This document shows positions 27,045 through 36,629 of a stretch of DNA of 64,000 bases, piece by piece. The notes beneath the pieces are model-generated. The model saw only the letters and a program-made list of their open reading frames with translations, made no database searches and was not told the DNA's origin. The stretch's first letter is position 1. Each line of letters opens with the position of its first letter. The position numbers and the translations under genes are program-made. Origin of the DNA: Actinosynnema sp. ALI-1.44 (GTDB taxonomy: Bacteria; Actinomycetota; Actinomycetes; Mycobacteriales; Pseudonocardiaceae); NCBI RefSeq assembly GCF_001984155.1, contig NZ_MTQO01000051.1, positions 372,001-436,000 of the forward strand, given 5' to 3'.

Positions 27045-27650
27045 ATGGCACTGCGAGCTGTCGCGTTCGTCTGCAGTCTCAAGCCGTCCCCGGCGTCGTC
27101 CAGCAGTGAACTGATCGCCCGTCAGCTGCTCGACGAGCTGTCCGCGTACGACGTGGGCGGCGAGATCGTCCGCGTGGTCGACCACGACGTCCGGCCGGGG
27201 GTCGAGAACGACATGGGCAACGGCGACGCATGGCCACGCCTGCGGCAGAAGATCCTGGACGCGGACATCTTCATCCTGTCCACCCCGACGTGGGTCGGCC
27301 ACATGTCCAGCGTCGCGCAGCGCGTGCTCGAACGGCTCGACGCCGCGTTGTCGGACACCGACGACGCCGACCGGCCGATTCTGTTCGACAAGGTCGCGCT
27401 GGCCGCGGTGGTCGGCAACGAGGACGGCGCGCACAAGATCGTCGCCGACCTGTTCCAGGCCCTCAACGACACCGGGTTCACCATCCCGGCGCAGGGCTGT
27501 ACCTACTGGAACGGCGAGGCCATGCAGGGCGGCGACTACAACGACCTCGACGACACACCGGACGCGGTCAAGTCGGCCAACTCCATGGCTGTCCGCAACG
27601 CCGCACACCTCGCCCAACTCCTGCGGAGCAACGCATATCCAGCGAAGTAG
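27045..27650 (+). CDS. Flavodoxin-fold NAD(P)H-dependent oxidoreductase
   Basis: 201 residues. The N-terminal SLKPSPASSSSELIA is the FMN phosphate-binding loop, and STPTWVGHMSSVAQRVLERLD contains the TPTWxGxxS motif of NADPH-dependent FMN reductase/multimeric flavodoxin proteins. The C-terminal WNGEAMQGGDYNDLDDTP is shared with an actinobacterial subgroup often found near stress genes. Soluble, probably a quinone or FMN reductase. AGGAGG 8 bases before ATG, and a sigma-B-like promoter upstream. Convergent with the antiporter gene. Confidence 0.87.
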   Translation: MALRAVAFVCSLKPSPASSSSELIARQLLDELSAYDVGGEIVRVVDHDVRPGVENDMGNGDAWPRLRQKILDADIFILSTPTWVGHMSSVAQRVLERLDAALSDTDDADRPILFDKVALAAVVGNEDGAHKIVADLFQALNDTGFTIPAQGCTYWNGEAMQGGDYNDLDDTPDAVKSANSMAVRNAAHLAQLLRSNAYPAK

Positions 27651-27671
27651 CCCTGCCAGGCAGGGGCACGT

Positions 27672-28907
27672 TCACGGGGTACGGCCCCTGCTTCTGTCCA
27701 GGAACCGCATGGACGGCGAGGCCGTGATTCCATGCAGGACGATGGATCCGATCACCACGATGGCCACGATCCGCCAGAGCGCGCGCGGATCGCCGAACTC
27801 CCCGGCCTGCAGCGCGTAGGTGAGGTAGAACAGCGAGCCCACGCCCCGGACACCGAAGAACGAGATCACGGCTCGTTCCCGTGGCCCGGTTCGGCGACCG
27901 GTCAAGGCGATCAGCCCGGCGAGCGGTCGGACGACCAGCAGGACCGCTGCGGCAACGAGGATCTCCTGCCAGGTGACACCGGCGAGCAGGCCGGTCGCGG
28001 CGGCGCCACCGAGCAGGAAGATGACCACCACGGTCAGCATCCGCTCGGTCTGCTCGATGTACTGGTGCAGCACACGGTGGTAGCCGTGGGACCGTTCCGC
28101 CGCGCGAATGGTGCAGCCGCACACGAAAACGGCGACGAAGCCGTACCCTTCGGCGAGTTCGGTCAAGCCGAAGGTCAGGAACGTCGCGGCGAGTGCGACG
28201 AACCCCTCGGCGTGCTCGGCGAGCCGGAACTTCGTCGACGGCGCGGAGAAGAACAACTTCCCGAGCAGCCACCCGATCAGCAGTCCGCACACGACGCCGA
28301 CAGCCAGCCGCCACAGCACGTCGACGGCCAACCAGGTCCACACCCAATCCGCCTGAGCGGCAGTCAAAGCAATAGCGGCGTAGACGAACGGGAACGCCAA
28401 ACCGTCGTTCAGCCCCGCCTCGGCGGTCAGGGCGTGCCGGGTCTCGTCGTCGTCGTTCTCGTCGTCGTCCTCGCTGTCGGCGGGCTCCGCGACCTGGACC
28501 TCCGTCGCCAGAACGGGATCAGTCGGCGCGAGCACAGCCGCGAGCAGGACGGCGGCCGCGAGGCCCAACCCGAGCACCGCCCAACCGAGCACACCCACCG
28601 CGATCATCGACACGGGCATCGCGATGGCCAGCAATCGCCACGTCGTCGCCCACCGGCGCAGACCGACCGGCCGGTTGAGGGCGAGCCCGGCACCCATCAG
28701 CGAGATGATCACGCACAGTTCGGTGAGGTGCTGCGTCACCGACGCGTACCGGACCGGATCCGGGTCGGGCAGCGACGCGATGGTGCCGAACGACACCGCC
28801 CCGACAGCGAGGAACACCATCGGCATGGAGAACGGCGCCTTGCCCAGCAGCCGGGGCAACAGCGCCGCCGCCAACATGGCCGCGCCCGCGGCAGCGTAGA
28901 TCAGCAA
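27672..28907 (-). CDS. Cation:proton antiporter, CPA1 (NhaP) family
   Basis: 411 residues with about 12 membrane helices. The key motifs are LAPTDPVLA, the ion-binding TAEAGLNDGLAFPF (Asn-Asp), and FFGVRGVGSLFYL near the C-terminus, all as in NhaP/NhaK Na+(K+)/H+ antiporters. A very acidic insert (EDDDENDDDE) sits between the TDP helix and the ND helix, an unusual cytoplasmic loop that could sense cations. No large C-terminal cytoplasmic domain. It begins 36 bp after the molybdopterin oxidoreductase stop on the same strand, so the two are probably co-transcribed. Role: pH and salt homeostasis. Confidence 0.9.
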   Translation of the reverse strand: MLIYAAAGAAMLAAALLPRLLGKAPFSMPMVFLAVGAVSFGTIASLPDPDPVRYASVTQHLTELCVIISLMGAGLALNRPVGLRRWATTWRLLAIAMPVSMIAVGVLGWAVLGLGLAAAVLLAAVLAPTDPVLATEVQVAEPADSEDDDENDDDETRHALTAEAGLNDGLAFPFVYAAIALTAAQADWVWTWLAVDVLWRLAVGVVCGLLIGWLLGKLFFSAPSTKFRLAEHAEGFVALAATFLTFGLTELAEGYGFVAVFVCGCTIRAAERSHGYHRVLHQYIEQTERMLTVVVIFLLGGAAATGLLAGVTWQEILVAAAVLLVVRPLAGLIALTGRRTGPRERAVISFFGVRGVGSLFYLTYALQAGEFGDPRALWRIVAIVVIGSIVLHGITASPSMRFLDRSRGRTP

Positions 28908-28943
28908 CGTCGAACCGGCCCTACTCGCGAGCGTTCCGCGCGG

Positions 28944-31376
28944 TCACGACTCATCGACATCAGCGTGGGAGCCGCCCTCGGTAGCGGGAACACCGGGGGA
29001 GGTCGGCGCCGATGCCGTGGTGGTCGGGGCGGAGGATGGTCCGTCGCACGGGGCCAGTCGGCGAACGGCCGCCGCGCCGGTTTTGAACAGGGGCTGCTTG
29101 GACGCGGGATCCCACTCGGTCGGTGTGAGCTCGTTGGCGGCGCGCTGCCCGTCGCGCCCGCTCGGATCGCCGGTGTCCCAGTAGCCGTAGTGGAACGGCA
29201 GGAAAACCACACCTTCGCGGATCCGGCAGACGCGAGCCCGTGCGTGCACAGTCGCGCGGGGACTGCGGATCTCGGTGAGGTCGCCTTCGGCGATCCCGAG
29301 CTGGTCGGCGTCCTTCTCGGAGATCTCGGCCCACACTTCCGGGGCCGCCTTGACCAGTTGCGGGACACGTCCGGTCTTGGTGCGGGTGTGGAAGTGGTAG
29401 AGCGTGCGGCCGGTGATCAGCATGAACGGGTACTCGTCGGTCGCTGCCTCACGCGCGGGCAGGTACTCGGCCGCCTTGATCATGGCCTTGCCGTGGGGGT
29501 TCATCGCCCGGTACCGGTCGGCGTCGACGGGGTCGCCAGTGGTCAGGTCGCGGCCGTAGCTTTCGCAGTAGTCCGGTTGTGCGGGGAAGTGCCCGTCGAC
29601 GTACAACCGTTCGGTGCCGTCAGGGTGCTGCGCGTCGCACGGCCATTGAATCCCGCCGACCGTGCGGAGCTGGTCGTAGCTCAAGCCCGAGTAGTCGCAT
29701 GGTCGTCCTTCCGACGCTGCTTTCCATGCGTCGAAGGCCGATTCGGGGTCGTTCCACGGTGGGAACGGGTTGCCGTCCTTGTCGCGGAAGCCCATGCGAC
29801 GGGCGTAGTCGATGAAGATGTCCAAGTCGGGCCGCGCGCCCCCGGGCGGGGCCACCGCCTTGTCGGACAGGTGCACCGTGCGGTCGGCGTTGGTGAACGT
29901 CCCGGTCTTCTCGCCCCACATGGCCGCGGGCAGCACCACGTCCGCGAGTTCGGCCGTCTCGGTCATGAAGCAGTCCTGCACGACGAGGAAAAGCCGTTCC
30001 TGGCCGAGGATGGAGCGTACGCGGCGCAGTTCGGGCAACGACACCGCCGGATTCGTCGCGGACACCCACAGCATCCGGATCTTCCCGTTCTCGGCGAGAC
30101 GCAGCATTTCCATCGCGTGGGTGGGCGGTCCGTCGTGCGGGATCCAGCCCGGGGCGAGGTTCCACAGCCGTGCGAGGTCGGCGACATGCGTTTCGTTGGC
30201 CCAGTTGCGGAATCCGGTGAGATCTCCGTCGGCGCCGCACTCGCGGGTGTTCTGAGCGGTCGGCTGGCCGTTCATCTGCAGCACACCGGCACCCGGCCGC
30301 CCGATCATGCCCCGGATCAGGTTCAGGTTGTTCACCTGTACCGCCGCCGCGGTGGCCTGATGCGACTGGTAGAAGCCCTGCAGAACAGTGCACAGCAGAC
30401 GGTCTGCCTGCCCCAGCAGCGTCGCGGCTTCGCGGATCTCACCGGCGGATATCCCGCAGACGGGCGCGACACGGTCCGGTGGGTAACCGGCGACCTGCCG
30501 GACGAGCTCGTCGAAACCGATGGTGTACCGGTGGACGTAGTCGTGATCGACCCGGCCATGCTCGATCACCTCGTGCAGGAGGCTGTTCATCAGCGCCACG
30601 TTCGTGCCGGGCAGCGGTGCGAGGTGGACCGCGGACGCTCGGGCGACCGGCGTGTCACGGGGGTCGACGCAGAGCAACGCCGGGGGATTCGGCCCGGCCA
30701 GCCGATCGAGGATCCGGTCCCACAGCACCGCTTGCGTCTCCGCGACGTTGTGCCCGAACAGGGCGATGACGTCGGCGTGGTCCACGTCGGTGTACGAAGC
30801 GGGCTGACCGTCGCAGCCGAAGGACTCCTTGAGCGCCTCCGCCGCTGTCGCGGTGCACAAACGCGTGTTGCCGTCGAGGTGACTGGTCCCGATCGCGCCG
30901 TGCGCGATCGCCGCGAGGGTGTAGTACTCCTCGGCGAAGAGTTGACCGCTGGTGTAGAAGCCCAGCGCGCCGGGGCCCTGGTCGTCCAGCAGGGCCTTGC
31001 TGTGATCGACGATGCGCCCCATCGCGTCGTCCCACGTGGCCTCGACCAGTACGCCGTCCTGGCGTACCCGGGGAACGGTCAGGCGATCGGGGGAGTGGTT
31101 GGCTTGCCAGGCGAACAGGTCCTTCGGGTCCAGCCTGCCGTGGTTGACGCGATCGTCGGCCCGGCCCCGCACCCCCACGACGCGGCCGTCGCGCACAGCG
31201 AGGTCCATCCCGTCGCCGTTGGAGTGCAGCACTGCGGCCGTACGCACCCAAGCGTCCACTTCGCCGGGGTGCACACCGTCCGCGAAGTGACTGTCGACGC
31301 GCACCGGCCAGCGTTCTCCACGAGCGTAGGGAGTCCTTGTGCCCCACGGCTGCCCGATACCGTCCCTGGCCGTCAC
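28944..31376 (-). CDS. Molybdopterin-dependent oxidoreductase lacking the N-terminal [4Fe-4S] site
   Basis: 810 residues of the DMSO-reductase superfamily. Recognisable elements: FYTSGQLFAEEYYTLA, GNTRLCTATAA, PLPGTNVALMNSLLHEVIEHG, the NGQPTAQNTRECGADGDL segment, and the C-terminal molybdopterin-guanine-dinucleotide domain (FMLITGRTLYHFHTRTKTGR, VFLPFHYGYWD). The first 80 residues have no Cys motif, so the usual FS0 cluster is absent; the family normally reads CxxCxxxC there. This cluster-less branch occurs in Actinobacteria and is annotated as nitrate-reductase/formate-dehydrogenase-like, with the physiological substrate unclear. No twin-arginine leader, so cytoplasmic. GTG start with GAGAGGA site; a stress-type promoter lies at 31413-31437. 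Confidence 0.87.
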   Translation of the reverse strand: MTARDGIGQPWGTRTPYARGERWPVRVDSHFADGVHPGEVDAWVRTAAVLHSNGDGMDLAVRDGRVVGVRGRADDRVNHGRLDPKDLFAWQANHSPDRLTVPRVRQDGVLVEATWDDAMGRIVDHSKALLDDQGPGALGFYTSGQLFAEEYYTLAAIAHGAIGTSHLDGNTRLCTATAAEALKESFGCDGQPASYTDVDHADVIALFGHNVAETQAVLWDRILDRLAGPNPPALLCVDPRDTPVARASAVHLAPLPGTNVALMNSLLHEVIEHGRVDHDYVHRYTIGFDELVRQVAGYPPDRVAPVCGISAGEIREAATLLGQADRLLCTVLQGFYQSHQATAAAVQVNNLNLIRGMIGRPGAGVLQMNGQPTAQNTRECGADGDLTGFRNWANETHVADLARLWNLAPGWIPHDGPPTHAMEMLRLAENGKIRMLWVSATNPAVSLPELRRVRSILGQERLFLVVQDCFMTETAELADVVLPAAMWGEKTGTFTNADRTVHLSDKAVAPPGGARPDLDIFIDYARRMGFRDKDGNPFPPWNDPESAFDAWKAASEGRPCDYSGLSYDQLRTVGGIQWPCDAQHPDGTERLYVDGHFPAQPDYCESYGRDLTTGDPVDADRYRAMNPHGKAMIKAAEYLPAREAATDEYPFMLITGRTLYHFHTRTKTGRVPQLVKAAPEVWAEISEKDADQLGIAEGDLTEIRSPRATVHARARVCRIREGVVFLPFHYGYWDTGDPSGRDGQRAANELTPTEWDPASKQPLFKTGAAAVRRLAPCDGPSSAPTTTASAPTSPGVPATEGGSHADVDES

Positions 31377-31412
31377 TTGGTTCCTCTCGCTGATCGTTCT
31401 TTCGGGGCGTCC

Positions 31413-31437
31413 CTACCCGGTGGAGCGGAGGTGAAAC
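31413..31437 (-). promoter_or_regulatory. Candidate sigma-B/F-type stress promoter for the molybdopterin oxidoreductase
   Basis: On the minus strand GTTT, a 15-bp spacer and GGGTAG fit the consensus very closely. The -10 box ends 36 bases upstream of the GTG start codon. It would also drive the downstream antiporter. Confidence 0.6.
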
Positions 31438-31438
31438 A

Positions 31439-32494
31439 TCAGGGCTTCTCGCCGACGCCTGTCCTGATCTCGGCCAGCCTGCCGCCGTCCAGCCGGGGAG
31501 CCAGAGGAGCGGTCGGCGAACCCGCGCCCTGGCGAAGCCCTTGCATGAACTCGTCGACCGCGTCCTTCGCGCTGTGGCGGGGTGTCCAGCCCAACTCGCT
31601 GCGGGCGCGACTCGTGTCCATCACCGGCACGCGCAGCACAGTGTCGAACAGGCCAGGGCTGGCGGGGACGATGTGCAGCCGCCATGCCGTGGCCAGCGCG
31701 ACGCGCACGGGCCATGCGGGGATCCGGAGCACCTGCGCACGGAGGTACTCCGCGAGCAGTCGCGCGTCCACCACAGGATCGGCCGCGAGGTTGAACGGAC
31801 CGCGTACGTCCCCGACAGCGGCCAGCCGATATGCCTCAGCAGCGTCCTGTGTGTGCAACGCCTGGAAGACCAGCCCGGGAAGATCGGGGACGACAGCGAT
31901 CAAGCTCGGCCGGACCAGCCGGTGGGGCAGGAACGGACCGGCGAACAACCGGCGCTGCTGGCTGGCGGCACCGCGCTGGAACAGGAACGCGGGACGCATC
32001 CGCACGACCCTGATCGAAGGGTGGCTGGTCTCGAAAGCGTCGAGCACCCTCTCCAAATAGGCTTTCTCCCTCGGGTACGCGGCGCCGGGCCACCCGTGCG
32101 TCGGCCAACTCTCGTCGACCGGGCGATCCTTCGGCCCCGGCGAATAGGCGCCGACCGAGGACGCGTGGACCAGCGCGGGGACACCGGCGTCGGCGACGGC
32201 CCGGAACACCCGGATGCTGCCCTCGACGTTGTTCGCCCAGGTGACTTCGGGTCGGTGCGTCGGCTGGAACAGCCACGCCAAGTGGATGACCACATCCGCG
32301 CCGCGCAGGATCCCGTTCAGGTCGTCCGTCCGGACGTCCGCCGACGCCCAGGTGAGTTTCGGCAGAGTCCAGTCCGGTATGCGACGGGCGACCCCGACCA
32401 CCGACATTACGCCGGGATCCTCGGTCAGTTTCCGTATCACGCTGGTGCCGACGTTTCCGGTGGCGCCTATGACGACAACGCGTTCGACTGTCAT
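31439..32494 (-). CDS. NAD-dependent epimerase/dehydratase family protein (extended SDR)
   Basis: 351 residues from Met 32494. The Rossmann motif VVVIGATGNVGTSV is at the N-terminus, followed by DVRTDDL, VVIHLAWLFQPTH and the active-site SSVGAYSPG with YPREK (Tyr-x-x-x-Lys). The C-terminal half is substrate-binding and ends FMQGLRQGAG. Extended SDRs of this type act on nucleotide sugars, sterols or lipid-like ketones; no sugar genes are nearby. GGGTAC lies nine bases before the ATG, so the mRNA may be leaderless. An in-frame GTG two codons upstream is possible. Codirectional with the molybdopterin gene, 62 bp upstream. Confidence 0.85.
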   Translation of the reverse strand: MTVERVVVIGATGNVGTSVIRKLTEDPGVMSVVGVARRIPDWTLPKLTWASADVRTDDLNGILRGADVVIHLAWLFQPTHRPEVTWANNVEGSIRVFRAVADAGVPALVHASSVGAYSPGPKDRPVDESWPTHGWPGAAYPREKAYLERVLDAFETSHPSIRVVRMRPAFLFQRGAASQQRRLFAGPFLPHRLVRPSLIAVVPDLPGLVFQALHTQDAAEAYRLAAVGDVRGPFNLAADPVVDARLLAEYLRAQVLRIPAWPVRVALATAWRLHIVPASPGLFDTVLRVPVMDTSRARSELGWTPRHSAKDAVDEFMQGLRQGAGSPTAPLAPRLDGGRLAEIRTGVGEKP

Positions 32495-32657
32495 GCGCAC
32501 CGCGTACCCGGTACGACGCCAATTCCACCGAATCGCGGCGGAATCCCTCGAACACGCATCGTTATCCGCAACGGGGTGTAACCACGCGACGCGCAGGGAA
32601 TGTCCGCCATAGGCGACCGGTTGGTTGAACAGTCAGCCGACTGGTCGTCGCACATGC

Positions 32658-33134
32658 TCATCCGGGTGACGGACGCGAGGCAGTTGGAGCGGAGGCCGTG
32701 CGGACCGGTCGATGTGGGTGTGCGGCCTTGGCCGCCGTGATGGCCAACACCGCGAGAACGACGGCTGCGATCGCGTGCAGCCACACATCGGCCTGGTTGA
32801 TGGCCAACGGGTCCGTGCCGGTTCGCACCGAGAGCGACACGATGTCGTAGATCAGGACCGCGGCGAAAGCGCCCGCCATCGTCCACACGAGCATCCTCGT
32901 CCGGGTGACGACAGTCCCTGCCACGATCGTGAGCGCTCCGAACAGGAGGTGGATGAAGTTCAGCACGGTGTTGACGCTGAACAGACCCCACAGCAGGTCG
33001 GCTTCGTTCCCACCACGCAGGTTCCCCCCGACCGTCGTCTCGTCGCTGATCGACGCGAACCCCGCGATGGCGAGGACGACGAAAAACAGGCCGACCGCCG
33101 TGACGGCCCACCGTGCAGCTACGCGCGTAGACAT
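32658..33134 (-). CDS. DUF4383 membrane protein
   Basis: 158 residues with four predicted membrane helices. VLNFIHLLFGALTIVAG and NQADVWLHAIAAVVLAVLAI carry the two conserved His positions (NxxHLLFG and DxWLH) that define DUF4383. The ATG has GGAGG upstream and a well-formed stress-type promoter 26-50 bases upstream. The family is unstudied; its members are often co-induced with osmotic and oxidative stress genes. The C-terminal tail is a basic, proline-rich cytoplasmic stretch. Confidence 0.8.
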   Translation of the reverse strand: MSTRVAARWAVTAVGLFFVVLAIAGFASISDETTVGGNLRGGNEADLLWGLFSVNTVLNFIHLLFGALTIVAGTVVTRTRMLVWTMAGAFAAVLIYDIVSLSVRTGTDPLAINQADVWLHAIAAVVLAVLAITAAKAAHPHRPVRTASAPTASRPSPG

Positions 33135-33159
33135 GAGAACTCCCTTCTTCCTCCGATGG

Positions 33160-33184
33160 ATACCCTGACTGGCGCCACTCACAC
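33160..33184 (-). promoter_or_regulatory. Candidate sigma-B/F-type stress promoter for DUF4383 gene
   Basis: On the minus strand GTGT, a 15-bp spacer and GGGTAT sit 25 bases upstream of the ATG at 33134. Fits GNNT-N14/16-GGGTAT. Confidence 0.55.
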
Positions 33185-33238
33185 CGTCGGCCTGCTCCCA
33201 GTTGGGTTCCGGACATCGGTCGCGCGTCGGTCGGGGGC

Positions 33239-35341
33239 CTAGCCGGCGGGTGGGACAGCCGACGCCATGACCAGTTCGGCGCGATCCCATGCGCGGTGCA
33301 GCCCCAGCGCGGTGACCAAGGACGCGGTGAAGTCGTCGTCCACCTTCTTGCCGAGCACCACGCCAGGGGCGTCGAGAACGATTCCGGCGGCCCGCAGGAT
33401 GTCCTGTCCAGTGCCCCAGGCGCCGATGGCCTTGCAGTGCCGGAACGCCTCCTGCAACAGCAGCACGAGTTTGACGTCGTTGGTCGGTGCCGTGGCACCG
33501 GCGACCACGACGGCGTCGAACTCGATCGAACGGGCGGTCAACAGCGTCCGTTCAACGATCTGCTGGGTACGGCCACGGCCGAGGAGACCACCGACAGGAG
33601 CGATGACCTGCACGACCGCCCCGAGCTGCGTCGCCTCGGCGCGGAGCGCGGTGATTCCGGCCATGTCCGCGTCCGCACTGGCGACCACGCCGATCTTGCG
33701 GCCCGCGATGGGGCCGGGGCTCGTGATCACCTGGGACAGCGCGGGCGACGGCGTGACGTCGTTGGCCGGTTCACCCTCCGGTGCGGGCAGACCCAGCCCG
33801 GCCGCGACCTGTTCGCACAGGTCCGCGTCCACCATGGACAGGACGAGCAGTTCGCGCTCCTTGATCGCCTGCTCGTAGCACTTGCCCAGCTCGAACGTGA
33901 ACGCCTCGACCAGGTGGACCCGTTCGACCGGGCTGAGGCTGCGGTAGAACATCGTGGCCTGGGAGAAGTGGTCGTCGAACGAGACGGGATTGGCCCGCAC
34001 CGCGGGGCCCTCGATCGGCCGGGGAACCTGCACGTAGCCGTGGTCCTCGGCGGGCGCGGGCCGGGGAAGGCAGGCGTCGATGCTGTTGGGGCGGTACGGA
34101 GCCGTGCCCGGGTGCACGGCGTGCTGGTGCATGCCGTCGCGGAACATGTCGTTGACCGGGCACCGCGGCCGGTTGATCGGCAACTGGGCGAAGTTCGGGC
34201 CGCCCAGCCTGGTCAGCTGGGTGTCGAGGTAGGAGAACAGCCGCGCCTGCATCAGCGGATCGTTGGTGACCTCGATTCCGGGCACGAGGTGGCCGGTGTG
34301 GAAGGCGACCTGTTCGGTCTCGGCGAAGTAGTTGGTCGGGTTGCGGTTCAGCGTGAGTTTGCCGATCAGCCGTACCGGCGCCACCTCCTCCGGCACGATC
34401 TTGGTCGGGTCGAGCAGGTCGATGCCGTCGAAGCTGTCGCTGCCGTCGTCCGGCAGGACCTGGATGCCCAGCTCGTACTCGGGGAAGGCACCCGCGTCGA
34501 TGCTGTCGGCCAGGTCTCGGCGGTGGAAGTCCGGATCGACTCCCGCGGCGATCTGGGCCTCCTCCCACACCAGCGAGTGGATACCGGCGACCGGCTTCCA
34601 GTGGAACTTCACCAGGCTGGTCTCCCCGGAGTCGGCGACGAGGCGGAAGGCGTGCACCCCGAAGCCCTCCATCGTCCGGTACGACCGCGGGATCCCCCTG
34701 TCGCTCATGGCCCACATCACGTGGTGGGTGGCCTCGGTGTGCAGGGAGACGAAGTCCCAGAACGTGTCGTGCGCGGACTGGGCCTGCGGGATCTCCCGAT
34801 CCGGGTGCGGCTTGCCCGCGTGGATGATGTCGGGGAACTTGATCCCGTCCTGGATGAAGAACACCGGGATGTTGTTGCCGACCAGGTCGAACGTGCCTTC
34901 CTCGGTGTGGAACTTCACCGCGAAGCCCCGCGTGTCACGAACCGTGTCGGCCGAACCACGCGAGCCCAGCACTGTGGAGAAGCGGACGAAGACCTGGGTC
35001 TGCCGCCCCTTCTCCGCGAGGAAGTGCGCTTTGGTCACGTCCTTGGCGGTGCCGTAGGACTCGAACACGCCGTGTGCGGCGGCTCCGCGAGCGTGCACCA
35101 CCCGTTCGGGGATGCGCTCGTGGTCGAAGTGCGTGATCTTCTCCCGGAGGTGGAAGTCCTCCAGCAGGGTGGGCCCGCGTTGCCCGGCCTTCAACGAGTG
35201 GTCGGTGTCCGGCAGGCGCAACCCTTGGGCCGTGGTCAGGAACTCGCCTTCCTGACGCAACGCGTTCTCGGGCACGACCTCGGTCTGCGGCTCAGTGCTG
35301 GGCGTGGAACCGTTGCGAGCGGACTTGCGACGCGATGCCAT
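33239..35341 (-). CDS. katE: Large-subunit catalase (HPII/KatE clade) with C-terminal GATase1-like domain
   Basis: 700 residues from ATG 35341. The N-terminal polar arm is followed by the heme catalase core: distal His83 in [11 protein letters not shown], the NADP/heme-region [17 protein letters not shown], and the proximal tyrosine Tyr371 in RLFSYLDTQ. After about residue 530 there is a flavodoxin/DJ-1-like domain ([26 protein letters not shown]) that marks clade-2 large catalases such as E. coli HPII. Cytoplasmic tetramer that dismutates hydrogen peroxide. A GTTT-N16-GGATAC promoter lies upstream. The 16-codon-longer frame is not supported. Divergent from a stress-type SDR. Confidence 0.93.
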   Translation of the reverse strand: MASRRKSARNGSTPSTEPQTEVVPENALRQEGEFLTTAQGLRLPDTDHSLKAGQRGPTLLEDFHLREKITHFDHERIPERVVHARGAAAHGVFESYGTAKDVTKAHFLAEKGRQTQVFVRFSTVLGSRGSADTVRDTRGFAVKFHTEEGTFDLVGNNIPVFFIQDGIKFPDIIHAGKPHPDREIPQAQSAHDTFWDFVSLHTEATHHVMWAMSDRGIPRSYRTMEGFGVHAFRLVADSGETSLVKFHWKPVAGIHSLVWEEAQIAAGVDPDFHRRDLADSIDAGAFPEYELGIQVLPDDGSDSFDGIDLLDPTKIVPEEVAPVRLIGKLTLNRNPTNYFAETEQVAFHTGHLVPGIEVTNDPLMQARLFSYLDTQLTRLGGPNFAQLPINRPRCPVNDMFRDGMHQHAVHPGTAPYRPNSIDACLPRPAPAEDHGYVQVPRPIEGPAVRANPVSFDDHFSQATMFYRSLSPVERVHLVEAFTFELGKCYEQAIKERELLVLSMVDADLCEQVAAGLGLPAPEGEPANDVTPSPALSQVITSPGPIAGRKIGVVASADADMAGITALRAEATQLGAVVQVIAPVGGLLGRGRTQQIVERTLLTARSIEFDAVVVAGATAPTNDVKLVLLLQEAFRHCKAIGAWGTGQDILRAAGIVLDAPGVVLGKKVDDDFTASLVTALGLHRAWDRAELVMASAVPPAG

Positions 35342-35412
35342 GATCAGTCCTTGGTAGACGAACGGAATGCTTGCGTGAACACCGGGCACGCCTTGGCCCG
35401 ATGCCTTGTGCT

Positions 35413-35438
35413 GTATCCGGGTGAATGCCCGGTGAAAC
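35413..35438 (-). promoter_or_regulatory. Candidate sigma-B/F-type stress promoter for catalase
   Basis: On the minus strand GTTT, a 16-bp spacer and GGATAC. The spacer includes part of a palindromic stretch (GGTTTCACC/GGGC). The -10 box ends 71 bases before the catalase ATG. Confidence 0.45.
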
Positions 35439-35701
35439 CACCGGCAAACCCGAAGTGATCCGCCTGTTGTCCCAGTACACCATGGTGTCGTGGTCGCGGA
35501 AGCCGACCTCCTCGGGTGGTGCCCTCACGTGGTGACCGGGGTAGCGTTTGCGGTCGCCACCGACCCGCCGTACTGTGAGGCAGGTCGGATATGTGGGCCA
35601 GTGCGGTTGAACACGCAGCCGAGAACCGAACTTTGCCGTTGCTGCGCACTTGTGGTCAGGGCCGGTCCGTCAGCAACTCACCCCGGGAGCGTGGAACCGA
35701 G

Positions 35702-36601
35702 ATGACCAAGGACCAGTACGCGCAGCAGGACCCGAGGTCGCAGTACTTCCGGCCAGACAGTCAGCAGGCGCAGGAACAAGGCCACCCGGGCACGGGGGAG
35801 CGGATGGGGCCGCGCCCGGATCACGGTGAGGAGTCCTACCGGGGCAGTGGCCGACTGGTGGACCGCAAGGCCGTCATCACGGGTGGCGACTCGGGGATCG
35901 GCCGGGCGGTCGCGCTGGCCTTCGCCAGGGAGGGCGCGGACGTTCTGCTGTCCTATTTGGAGGAAGAGCGGGACGACGCCGACCAGACCGCGGAACTGGT
36001 GCGCGAGGCGGGCAGGCAGGCGGTGCTGGTACCGGGTGACATCCGCGCGGAGGAGCAATGCCATCGGGTCGTCGAGCGGGCGGTCGCCGAATTCGGCCGG
36101 ATCGACGTGCTGGTGAACAACGCCGCGTACCAGATGTCGCAGGACGGCGGCCTGCTCGAGATCAGCACCGAGCAGTTCGACCGGGTGATGAGGACGAACC
36201 TGTACGCCTTGTTCTGGATGTGCAAGGCGGCGGTGCCGCACATGCGACCGGGCGCGACGATCATCAACACCTCCTCGATCCAGGCGTTCCAGCCCTCGGC
36301 GCACCTGCTGGACTACGCCACCACCAAGGCGGGGATCGTGAACTTCACCAAGGGCCTCTCAGCCGACCTGATCGGCAAGGGCATCCGGGTCAACTCGGTC
36401 GCTCCCGGTCCGGTGTGGACACCCCTGATCCCGGCGACCATGCCTGCGGACAAAGTGGACTCGTTCGGCGCTCAGTCACCGCTCGGCCGAGCGGCGCAGC
36501 CTGCGGAACTGGCACCGGCCTACGTGTACTTCGCCTCGCAGGAATCCAGCTACGTCACCGGCGAGGTGCTGGGGGTCACCGGCGGGCAACCGATCACGTG
36601 A
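35702..36601 (+). CDS. SDR family oxidoreductase, YhxC/YghA general-stress type
   Basis: 299 residues. A ~50-residue polar N-terminal extension (QYFRPDSQQAQEQGHPGTG) precedes the Rossmann motif ITGGDSGIGRAVALAFAREGADV. The catalytic set is NNAAYQM, the SSIQAFQPS serine and YATTKAG. The extension and NNAAYQM are hallmarks of the YhxC/YghA subgroup, whose members are general-stress proteins. ATG 35702 follows GGAGCG; the open frame extends 37 codons upstream without similarity. Divergent from catalase, which supports a stress role. C-terminal GEVLGVTGGQPIT is the usual end. Confidence 0.88.
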   Translation: MTKDQYAQQDPRSQYFRPDSQQAQEQGHPGTGERMGPRPDHGEESYRGSGRLVDRKAVITGGDSGIGRAVALAFAREGADVLLSYLEEERDDADQTAELVREAGRQAVLVPGDIRAEEQCHRVVERAVAEFGRIDVLVNNAAYQMSQDGGLLEISTEQFDRVMRTNLYALFWMCKAAVPHMRPGATIINTSSIQAFQPSAHLLDYATTKAGIVNFTKGLSADLIGKGIRVNSVAPGPVWTPLIPATMPADKVDSFGAQSPLGRAAQPAELAPAYVYFASQESSYVTGEVLGVTGGQPIT

Positions 36602-36629
36602 CAGTGCGGGTGGTCGGGTAGAACTGGCG

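Noticed and set aside
27732-32060. A 1442-codon open frame on the plus strand
   Set aside because: It is antisense to the antiporter, molybdopterin oxidoreductase and epimerase genes, all with clear domain motifs. It has no domain of its own and results from high third-position GC in the true genes.
33296-35458. A 720-codon plus-strand open frame
   Set aside because: Fully antisense to the catalase, which has complete heme-ligand motifs; composition artefact.
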